A DNA stretch of 12,461 nucleotides, taken from assembly GCA_002297505.1 (NCBI GenBank), contig DBLQ01000096.1, forward strand, positions 6,679 through 19,139. Direction: 5' to 3'. Made by a program: the position numbers and the translations under genes. Below the pieces are notes generated by a model. That model was given only the letters and a program-made list of their open reading frames with translations, did not search any database and was not told the DNA's origin. Within the stretch, counting starts at the first letter, position 1, and the number at the start of each line of letters is the position of its first letter. Below, piece by piece: positions 1-5,766 of this stretch. The stretch comes from Flavobacteriales bacterium UBA720 (GTDB taxonomy: Bacteria; Bacteroidota; Bacteroidia; Flavobacteriales; Weeksellaceae).

Positions 1-380
1 TAATGCAACCGTGTAGCTGTTATAAATTCTGATTTATAATTTCCTTTCAAAAAATAACGTTTAAAATTGTTTAAATGAGTGTCGGAAAAGCGTTTATTCC
101 GCGCGATTTTTGATAAAGAAATTCAGCTAGCTTAACCAATAAAATCGGTAATAGGTTCTGAAATTCTTATGATAATATCCAAAAAAGCTAAACAATCTGT
201 CAAAAGAAATGACAGATTCTATAGTGTTGAAATATGGAAATTGTATAGATTCCATTTTATAAATTCCTGAAAGAAAGAATTTTATGCTTATTTGAATTAC
301 ATTTATTCTCCAACCAATGAAGAAATCTTGAGCAAATATAGAAATTAAATTCAAAAAACAGTTTATTTTAATACAAATAA
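1..380. other. AT-rich region without a convincing gene
   Basis: I see no supportable gene here. All three plus frames at the left edge meet stops within a few codons. The minus frame that is open at the edge has no start codon in view. A 75-codon minus frame (127-354) is rich in F, Y and I and looks like translated AT-rich noise. The only clear structure is the inverted repeat at 194-218, listed separately. The region lies beyond the terminator of the minus-strand gene ending at 463. Confidence 0.6.
194..218. repeat. Perfect 9-bp inverted repeat (hairpin)
   Basis: AATCTGTCA (194-202) and TGACAGATT (210-218) are perfect inverted repeats around a 7-nt A-rich loop. Read on the minus strand, a T6 run follows about 8 nt beyond the stem (complement of the A run at 181-186). 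It could therefore be a secondary or backup terminator for leftward transcription. On the plus strand no T run follows. It is not attached to any gene I can recognise, and a protein-binding site is also possible. Confidence 0.45.
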
Positions 381-382
381 AA

Positions 383-403
383 AAAGCAGACTAAGTCTGC
401 TTT
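383..403 (-). terminator. Rho-independent terminator of the C1q-like gene
   Basis: AAAGCAGACT (383-392) and AGTCTGCTTT (394-403) form a perfect inverted repeat. Realistically this is an 8-bp stem with a 5-nt loop. On the minus strand it is followed by a T-rich tract (complement of the A run at 379-382, then ATTTG). It lies about 60 nt beyond the stop codon of the minus-strand gene ending at 463, where a terminator is expected. On the plus strand no comparable U tract follows. Confidence 0.8.
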
Positions 404-462
404 GCATAATTTTCTTCAGCATTTGTATTCCTATAATGGATTTGTGTTTATCAGAGATACTT

Positions 463-1173
463 TTAGTTCGGCAGTCTATGGATCTTGATATTGACCCTCG
501 CATTGGTAAGCAACGCCAGATCTGCAGCCACCAAACCGGAAACATTTACGGCAAAAGTAAGCTTGTCGTTGGCCGCGAGCTGAACCAATGAAGACAGTTC
601 CGTAGAAGTAATTGGCGCAGAGGCCACGGGCACCACTAATGCTATTCTTACCCCGTCAAATATTTTATCATCATAGACCACATTGTTTTTGAGAATTCCG
701 AGTCTTTTGCCGCCGAGAACTTCCAGATTGACTCCTGCATTGAAATGAAATTCATAACTGACCAAATACACGCCGGCCTGCGGCGCTGTATAGACACCAG
801 CCGTGAAGTTTGCAGCGTTGCCCAGTTTAGTATCCGCGGTTCCAGTAAGATTAACCTTGGACCAGGAATTTCCTAAACCCAAATCTATCAAAGCCCAGCC
901 GCCTGTTTTGGACGCGTAGTAGGCGTTGGAAGCATAGGATCCCAGTAGGTTATCTGCACTGATCTCCTTGACTTCAAAATCACCGGAAGCCGACCTGTCA
1001 TGCACCAGAATACTCTGATTGGCGCCAATGCTGCTTACCGTTGGAAGTGTTCTGATTTTAATATTTCCATTAATATCCAGAGTAGCCTTCGGATCGGACG
1101 TATTGATGCCGACCTGAGCCTGGATGTAGACTGCAATAATCATTTTGCAAATCAAGAGTAATTTCGTTCTCAT
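463..1173 (-). CDS. Secreted C1q-like domain protein
   Basis: The product has 236 residues. A short positively charged start and hydrophobic stretch (MRTKLLLICKMIIAVYIQA) look like a signal peptide, probably cut just before QVGIN, so export is expected. Directly after it comes the motif VGINTSDPKATLDINGNI (about 21-38). That motif is common at the start of secreted or adhesin-like flavobacterial proteins. The second half (about 110-236) alternates strand-like segments such as AGVYTAPQAGVYLVSYEF, resembling the C1q/TNF jelly roll, and ends in NARVNIKIHRLP. This is family resemblance by eye, not a search result. No enzyme motif is visible, and a structural, adhesive or matrix role is only a guess. 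The gene starts 39 nt after the stop of the small upstream gene and has no promoter motif of its own that I can see, so the two are probably co-transcribed. A strong terminator follows at 383-403. Confidence 0.8.
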   Translation of the reverse strand: MRTKLLLICKMIIAVYIQAQVGINTSDPKATLDINGNIKIRTLPTVSSIGANQSILVHDRSASGDFEVKEISADNLLGSYASNAYYASKTGGWALIDLGLGNSWSKVNLTGTADTKLGNAANFTAGVYTAPQAGVYLVSYEFHFNAGVNLEVLGGKRLGILKNNVVYDDKIFDGVRIALVVPVASAPITSTELSSLVQLAANDKLTFAVNVSGLVAADLALLTNARVNIKIHRLPN

Positions 1174-1212
1174 AATATCGAAATTTTAGTAGTGATTGAT
1201 CTTAATTAATGT

Positions 1213-1422
1213 TTACCACTGATGAAAATTTTTCGGCGGAGAAATTTCATCATTCTTCCAATCGATCATGACTAAATCCTCTTTGATAACTTCATTTTTA
1301 TGACTATCAGTGACGTACATCTCAGGATTTTTCGATTTTAGAGAAGTATCCTGATTATGCGCACAGGAGTTAGTGCTATATATGGATGAGATGATAGAAA
1401 TTAAGGCAATTAATTTTTTCAT
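1213..1422 (-). CDS. Small putative lipoprotein or secreted peptide, 69 aa
   Basis: I do not recognise a family. The N-terminus MKKLIALISIISSIYS is a typical signal sequence, followed by TNSC with Cys20. Lipoprotein lipidation at Cys20 is plausible, but the lipobox is weak because position -3 is Thr rather than Leu or Val. The mature part would be about 50 residues, polar, with many Lys, Asp and Glu, ending in a Pro/aromatic tail (PPKNFHQW). No conserved cysteine pair or catalytic motif is visible. A TAnnTTTG -7 box (1472-1479) about 50 nt upstream of the ATG supports expression. The C1q-like gene begins 39 nt downstream, suggesting a two-gene operon in which this may be a membrane-anchored partner (inference). 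A short spurious frame cannot be fully excluded, though the signal peptide argues for a real gene. Confidence 0.6.
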   Translation of the reverse strand: MKKLIALISIISSIYSTNSCAHNQDTSLKSKNPEMYVTDSHKNEVIKEDLVMIDWKNDEISPPKNFHQW

Positions 1423-1471
1423 GATGTGTGTTTTAAGAGCTAAACCTATGAATTAGCCAGATTTACAAGTC

Positions 1472-1479
1472 CAAAATTA
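1472..1479 (-). promoter_or_regulatory. Candidate -7 box (TAATTTTG)
   Basis: On the minus strand this matches the Bacteroidota -7 consensus TAnnTTTG exactly and lies about 50 nt upstream of the small lipoprotein start at 1422. I find no TTG at the usual -33 distance, so the call rests on one short motif in AT-rich DNA. Confidence 0.35.
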
Positions 1480-1663
1480 TAAACAAGATGGAAGGATTAA
1501 AAGAAGAGGATGTGCTGATTTAGAAATAAGTACGAATAAATTACTAGCACTTAACACGAATCAAAGTTTTCAAATTATGAATAACTAATATTCATTATAA
1601 TTTGGATATTTATATTTTTTTAATATCTTAGTGATCAGATTTTGTGAGACATACGTAAGATCT

Positions 1664-3430
1664 ATGAAAAAAAACTATAACCTGATTTCTATTTTCCTCT
1701 TCTGCTTATTCTTCAGTCAAGAAAAAGTCGATACTCACTTTCGCGAAATCAAAAAAAATTATCAGTTTTTGGCTGAAAATGACCTTCGTGCATTCCCCTC
1801 ATTGAATCGCTATATTTACCTTGCCAAAACCAAGAAGAATTACGATGAGCTCACAAAGGGCTACGAGGACGCTGTATATTTTTCGAAAGAAAGAGCTGAC
1901 AAACTGAAATATTCTGACAGTGCCATCATTGCGGCCAATCTATCGCAAAAGATTGAAAATATCAGCCGTGCACATCTTGGAAAAGGTATTGTGTTCTATT
2001 TTAATTTTAAAAAGTACAAACCTGCGCTGGAAGAATATCTGAAAGCTTATCAGTATTCAGAAAAATCAAGCAATCCCTACTTACAACACGAAATTATCTA
2101 TCACATCGGTGTCGTGAAATCCTATCTTGGCTATTCTGATGCTGCATTATCTCACTTTTCGCAAGCCAATCAATTTTTTGAAGCCAATCTTCGGAAAAGT
2201 AAACATCCCAATGAGATTTACAATAATGAAAAGGGCGCTCTCAACACTTTACACCGGATGATTGTTTGCTACAGAAATCTTGGAAAGCATCGGACAGCGG
2301 ACAGCCTGATTGACCTCGGTTTAATGAGAACGAGCCATTCTGTGCAAAAACAGGAATATGGTTACTTTCTCAAGGAAAAAGGTATCCGGCAATATCTCAA
2401 TAAAAATTATAATGATGCCATCAGCAATCTCAAAGAAGGCGTTAAAAATATTTCGGAGGTTAACGATTTTGCCTGGATAGCCGTCAGCGAACTCTTCATA
2501 GGAAAGGCTTACCTCGAACTTAAGGATGATCAAAAAGCAATTGAATGTTTCAAAGAAGTGGATTCCATTATTATTGCTAATCAATTCATGATCCCGGAGC
2601 TGCGCGAGAACTACGAGATTCTTATTGATTATTTCAAAAAGAAGGATGATGCCGGACAACAGCTTTATTACACTCAACAACTTGTGAAAGCAGACCGCAT
2701 TATCGCACAGGATTTTACAGATCTATCTGCCAGGATCCACCGTGAATATGATACTAAGGTGTTGGAAAAAGAAAAAGATGCCCTGCTTAAAACAACGTCT
2801 TTTAGTTTTGTCATGGTGATTCTCGTTTCTGTTGCAGCCCTACTGATGCTTCTCATGATGTTCAGGCGATATCGAAACGATAAACAACTGAAAATCAACT
2901 ATAAAATTCTGGAAGAAAAAATCATCACCGACCTGTACGCTATACCTCATGAAAAAAAGATCGCCCTTCCAGTACCGCATGAGGATAGGGCGGAATTGGG
3001 TGACGATCTGGTACAAACGATTTTAAAAAAGCTTAAAAAATTTGAAGACGATCATAAATTCACAGAAGCGGGATTGACAATTCAGAAGCTGGCTGCAAAG
3101 CTTCATACCAATTCTACATATCTTTCGCAAATCATCCGCGAACAAAAGGGCGTCAACTTTGCGCATTATCTTGCTGACTTGAGGATCCGCTACATCACCA
3201 ATAAACTTTATACAGACAAGATCTATCTGAGCTACAAAATCGAGACGCTGGCCGAGAAATGCGGAATTGCTTCTAGAACCAACTTTTCGAACCTTTTTCA
3301 GGAAGTAAATGGCATGAGACCTGCGGAATTTATCAAAAAAAGATTAAAGGATCTGCAATCGGAAAGCTCGGTGAATCCTAACTCAAATCAAACTTCATCA
3401 GGTCATCCAGATCCTTCAGAACAGGATTGA
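1664..3430 (+). CDS. Membrane-spanning TPR/AraC-type transcriptional regulator
   Basis: The product has 588 residues from ATG 1664. An in-frame GTG at 1631 would add 11 residues. I prefer ATG because the signal-like sequence MKKNYNLISIFLFCLFFSQ then sits at the true N-terminus. Residues about 20-375 are helical and TPR-like, with repeated patterns such as KKYKPALEEYLKAYQYSEK and KNYNDAISNLKEG. A single membrane segment (about 380-400, SFVMVILVSVAALLMLLMMF) is followed by basic residues (RRYRNDKQ), which puts the C-terminus in the cytoplasm. Residues about 460-565 carry an AraC-family double helix-turn-helix: LTIQKLAAKLHTNSTYLSQI, then the second helix pair IETLAEKCGIASRTNFSNLF and the terminal GMRPAEFIKKR. 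The architecture implies periplasmic sensing coupled to DNA binding, a one-component design common in Chryseobacterium-like genomes. It is divergent from the lipoprotein/C1q pair, which is a candidate target (inference). The last 53 nt overlap the end of dnaX on the other strand. The tail after the HTH is Ser/Asn/Pro-rich and probably disordered. Confidence 0.9.
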   Translation: MKKNYNLISIFLFCLFFSQEKVDTHFREIKKNYQFLAENDLRAFPSLNRYIYLAKTKKNYDELTKGYEDAVYFSKERADKLKYSDSAIIAANLSQKIENISRAHLGKGIVFYFNFKKYKPALEEYLKAYQYSEKSSNPYLQHEIIYHIGVVKSYLGYSDAALSHFSQANQFFEANLRKSKHPNEIYNNEKGALNTLHRMIVCYRNLGKHRTADSLIDLGLMRTSHSVQKQEYGYFLKEKGIRQYLNKNYNDAISNLKEGVKNISEVNDFAWIAVSELFIGKAYLELKDDQKAIECFKEVDSIIIANQFMIPELRENYEILIDYFKKKDDAGQQLYYTQQLVKADRIIAQDFTDLSARIHREYDTKVLEKEKDALLKTTSFSFVMVILVSVAALLMLLMMFRRYRNDKQLKINYKILEEKIITDLYAIPHEKKIALPVPHEDRAELGDDLVQTILKKLKKFEDDHKFTEAGLTIQKLAAKLHTNSTYLSQIIREQKGVNFAHYLADLRIRYITNKLYTDKIYLSYKIETLAEKCGIASRTNFSNLFQEVNGMRPAEFIKKRLKDLQSESSVNPNSNQTSSGHPDPSEQD

Positions 3431-5077
3431 TTTCTGCAAATCTTTCGAAAATTTTTCGCTTGGTAAGGACTTCTTTTTTGATGGTTAAATCAGTTTTGTA
3501 TTGGATGTCGAATTTAAAATTATTGACCTTGTGACGAAAATGATTGAAAAATTCCGGACTTACCCTGTCGAATTCTGATTTGGCAAACTCTGAGGAATAT
3601 TTTACCGTAATCTCATTTTCATCCGACTTTTCCATTTTGAAACTGCTGATCGCATTGTAAAGAAAAGTGTTGGTCTTCGATGTATTTTTCAGATAAATTT
3701 CCCATTCATGATCCAGATCTGTCTGCGAAAAGTGGTTAGAAGGCAGATTTTCATCTTTCACATCAGAGAATTCATCTTTCGAGATTTCCTCTTTCTGTTC
3801 CAGAGCAGCCTTGATGCTGAACTGGGAATTGGAAGTGTTCCTGGCAATTGGTTCCGAAGCTTTCTGGATGACCTTTTTCGGTTCTTCGAAGACAGATTTT
3901 ACCGGTTCAGGATTCTTTTCTGCCTGAACTTTTGGTTCTTCAGAAACAGGTTTATTGTCAGGAATTAAATTAGCCTCAAGAAGCGGCGCTAATATTAAGA
4001 ACTTTTTTTTTTAGCTTCCAAACCCGCAGTGAGACTGGACAACTGCATCAGCGCAATCTCTACGGTTAGTCTAGGATTTTTGGAATTCTTATAGTTGATG
4101 TCTGCAAAGTTACAGATCTCAATACCGTCAATCAACTGCTGCGCAGACCATTTTTGGGACTGTTCAGCAAACTTGGATTTAGTCTTTTCCCCTACTTCTA
4201 TCAGATTCAGGGTTTTGGCATTCTGGGCCATCATCAGATCACGGAAATGATTTCCCAATCCGGCAATGAAAATGTGCGGATCAAAACCTTTTTTGACGAT
4301 CTCATCAAAAGCTGTCAATACACCGGGAATATCATTTTCCTTCGCCAGATCAACGATTTTCAGATATTGGTCATAGTCCAGAATATTGAGAACTTCCGCA
4401 GCTTTTTCGAGCGTGATATTCTTTTGGGAAAAAGTACTCAGTCTGTCAAAAATCGACAAAGCGTCTCTCAAAGCTCCATCTGCTTTTTGAGCGATCAAGT
4501 ACAAAGCATCATCTTCGTACTTGATATTTTCCTTTTCCGCAATTTTCCGGAGATGTTCCTGGATATCTTCAATCGTGATTCTTTTGAAATCATAAATCTG
4601 ACATCTGGAAAGAATGGTAGGAATTATTTTGTGCTTCTCAGTAGTCGCCAAAATAAAAATGGCGTGCGCAGGCGGTTCTTCCAAAGTTTTCAGAAATGCG
4701 TTGAACGCAGCCTGAGACAGCATATGAACCTCATCGATAATATAAACTTTATATTTCCCGACCTGAGGTGCAAATCTTACCTGGTCAATCAACTCACGGA
4801 TATCATCAACAGAGTTATTGGAAGCTGCATCTAATTCATAAATGTTAAAAGCAAAACCGTCATCGTCTGCAGCACCGGATTTTTCATTGATTTTTCTGGC
4901 AAGAATCCTGGCGCAAGTTGTTTTGCCAACGCCTCTTGGTCCGCAGAATAATAGCGCCTGAGCCAATTGACTTTCATCAATGGCGTGTTCCAAAGTATCG
5001 GTAACGTGCGATTGTCCAACAACAGTGTCAAACTCTTGCGGACGGTACTTGCGTGCGGATACGATGAAATTTTCCAT
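3378..5077 (-). CDS. dnaX: DnaX tau form, made by a -1 frame change (566 aa)
   Basis: Tau is the clamp loader subunit of DNA polymerase III that ties the ATPase to the polymerase and helicase in the replisome. It needs a frame change here: zero frame from ATG 5077 to Lys358 (codon ending at 4004), then the -1 frame (AAG TTC TTA...) to TAG at 3380-3378. The predicted total is 358 + 208 = 566 residues, close to usual tau sizes. The -1 frame has no stop for 208 codons. It first encodes a linker rich in Pro, Glu, Lys and Val (NKPVSEEPKVQAEKNPEPVK), typical between DnaX domains III and V. A folded C-terminal segment follows (NHFSQTDLDHEWEIYLKN... FAEINPVLKDLDDLMKFDLS). The 3' end overlaps the convergent AraC-type regulator gene by 53 nt, and I see no terminator between them. 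The frame change could be programmed (ribosomal or transcriptional) or an artefact of the A10 run. The tau-like coding content itself is clear. Confidence 0.75.
3969..4012 (-). promoter_or_regulatory. Candidate dnaX recoding (slippage) site: A10 run plus weak hairpin
   Basis: The minus strand reads GCT, ten A (4012-4003), then GTTCTTAA, so the zero frame stops at TAA (3997-3995). A -1 shift, or one extra A in the transcript, opens a 208-codon tau-like frame. One A fewer gives VLNISAAS and a TGA stop, i.e. a 366-residue gamma-like product. About 9 nt past the run, ATTAGC (3993-3988) can pair with GCTAAT (3974-3969): 6 bp with a 13-nt loop, a weak possible stimulator. GGAAG at 4019-4015 is a poor Shine-Dalgarno-like element. 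Known dnaX recoding uses A AAA AAG plus a strong stem in E. coli and an A9 slippage run in Thermus thermophilus. The long run and weak stem here favour the Thermus-like mechanism (inference). Confidence 0.7.
3995..5077 (-). CDS. dnaX: DnaX gamma-like form, zero frame (360 aa)
   Basis: This is the ATPase of the DNA polymerase III clamp loader, which opens the beta sliding clamp and places it on primed DNA. Visible AAA+ elements are Walker A GPRGVGKT (46-53), Walker B with DEVH (115-118), a sensor-1 region LATTEKHK (143-150) and the SRC motif with arginine finger Arg158. FNAFLKTLEEPP (125-136) is diagnostic for DnaX. The product ends in EAKKKSS, two codons after an A10 run, so it holds domains I-III but no tau extension, like gamma. 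The four-cysteine zinc module usually found between Walker A and the DAASNN motif (83-88) is absent. The segment about 63-80 is acidic (KSGAADDDGFAF) instead. The start ATG 5077 gives the family-typical N-terminus (RKYRPQEFDTVVGQ). A TACTTTTG box lies only 5 nt upstream of the ATG. Confidence 0.93.
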   Translation of the reverse strand: MENFIVSARKYRPQEFDTVVGQSHVTDTLEHAIDESQLAQALLFCGPRGVGKTTCARILARKINEKSGAADDDGFAFNIYELDAASNNSVDDIRELIDQVRFAPQVGKYKVYIIDEVHMLSQAAFNAFLKTLEEPPAHAIFILATTEKHKIIPTILSRCQIYDFKRITIEDIQEHLRKIAEKENIKYEDDALYLIAQKADGALRDALSIFDRLSTFSQKNITLEKAAEVLNILDYDQYLKIVDLAKENDIPGVLTAFDEIVKKGFDPHIFIAGLGNHFRDLMMAQNAKTLNLIEVGEKTKSKFAEQSQKWSAQQLIDGIEICNFADINYKNSKNPRLTVEIALMQLSSLTAGLEAKKKSS

Positions 5078-5144
5078 TGCTCAAAAGTAATGATTTATTG
5101 TGGATTTTGGAAATGGTTTTTGTTTTTGTGAGAATATTTTTTGA

Positions 5145-5219
5145 ACGCAAAGTCCGCAAAGATTTCATTAATTATTGAAAATATTTTTAAAGTTCGCAAA
5201 GGCGTAAAACTTAGCAAAG
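5145..5219. repeat. GCAAAG-rich intergenic repeat
   Basis: Four exact GCAAAG units occur at 5147-5152, 5156-5161, 5196-5201 and 5214-5219, with a degenerate GTAAAA in between (5204-5209). Spacing within each cluster is about 9 nt, with an AT-rich spacer between the clusters. It fills the gap between the end of the Avd-like gene and the start of dnaX. From memory, similar GCAAAG-rich intergenic elements are scattered through flavobacterial genomes. Function unknown. Confidence 0.5.
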
Positions 5220-5229
5220 AATGTAAGAA

Positions 5230-5688
5230 TTATTCATCTTCATCTAAAAAATCAAGTTCGTCATCACTCTGGATATGATCGGGGGAAATTCCTGGCGGAT
5301 TGAACAATCCCCAATTGTCAACGATATAATGTTTTGGATTAAAGCTAGAAATCCAATCGATGAATAGAAGTCTGAATTCTTCAATTAAGTTTCTCACTAA
5401 ATTATAATACTTAGAATCAGAAAAACCTAAATGCTCCAAAGTATTCCCTCCAACAAAAATATCTCTTGCTGCTTTTCTGATAATTGTTGCATTCTCCATT
5501 TTAATATCATTAAGCTTCACAGCTTCAGCACCGCAAATTTTAGCCTTAATTAGTATAATATCTCCAAGTAAATTCCCTTTAATGCTTTGCAAATAGTCAT
5601 TATCTTCTGGAAACAAGCTTGTAATAGTTTCAAGGACATTAAAAATTTCTTGAGATTTTTTATAAATCGGTAATTCAAAGCATTCCAT
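5230..5688 (-). CDS. Avd-like four-helix-bundle protein, 152 aa
   Basis: I start at ATG 5688. The codon just upstream (TTG, 5691) is in frame but an unlikely start. The sequence is almost all helical. LPIYKKSQEIFNVLETITSLFPED near the start, EAVKLNDIKMENATIIRKAARDI in the middle and YYNLVRNLIEEFRLLFIDWI near residue 100 follow the layout of Avd/four-helix-bundle (S23-like) proteins. Known members are accessory proteins of diversity-generating retroelements, where they bind RNA and reverse transcriptase, or proteins encoded in 23S rRNA intervening sequences. Here there is no reverse transcriptase, template/variable repeat pair or rRNA nearby. The last 15 or so residues are very acidic (SDDELDFLDEDE), which is unusual for a nucleic-acid binder. 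The family call is by eye and moderate. The gene is AT-rich, sits just past the odhB terminator, and is transcribed toward dnaX with the GCAAAG repeat between. Confidence 0.65.
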   Translation of the reverse strand: MECFELPIYKKSQEIFNVLETITSLFPEDNDYLQSIKGNLLGDIILIKAKICGAEAVKLNDIKMENATIIRKAARDIFVGGNTLEHLGFSDSKYYNLVRNLIEEFRLLFIDWISSFNPKHYIVDNWGLFNPPGISPDHIQSDDELDFLDEDE

Positions 5689-5722
5689 CAAAAATTAAAT
5701 TTTGAAACTAAAATATAACAAA

Positions 5723-5745
5723 AAAGAGAGCAAATTGCTCTCTTT
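5723..5745 (-). terminator. Terminator of the sucA-odhB operon
   Basis: AAAGAGAGCAA (5723-5733) and TTGCTCTCTTT (5735-5745) are perfect inverted repeats, giving a 9-bp stem with a 5-nt AAATT loop. On the minus strand the stem ends in a continuous T run (complement of the A run at 5720-5725). It begins about 20 nt after the odhB stop and separates that operon from the Avd-like gene. Confidence 0.88.
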
Positions 5746-5766
5746 AAATATCTTGATTGTAATTTG

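Noticed and set aside
127..354. 75-codon minus-strand frame in the left flank
   Set aside because: F/Y/I-rich composition expected from AT-rich noise, no recognisable motif or signal peptide, no supporting promoter, and it lies past a terminator.
1596..1604. TATAATTTG as a -7 box for the TPR/AraC regulator
   Set aside because: Spacing between TA and TTTG is one base off the TAnnTTTG consensus and no -33 TTG is seen, so I did not list it.
1631..1663. GTG start giving an 11-residue extension of the TPR/AraC regulator
   Set aside because: The ATG at 1664 places a normal signal sequence at the N-terminus. The extension would bury it.
3708..3968. 86-codon plus-strand frame opposite the dnaX tau linker
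   Set aside because: It is the antisense shadow of the Glu/Lys-rich linker, which produces F/R/L-rich protein. No independent evidence.
5082..5089. TACTTTTG just upstream of the dnaX ATG as a promoter for a leaderless mRNA
   Set aside because: It matches TAnnTTTG but lies 5 nt from the start codon without a -33 element. Chance is likely in AT-rich DNA.
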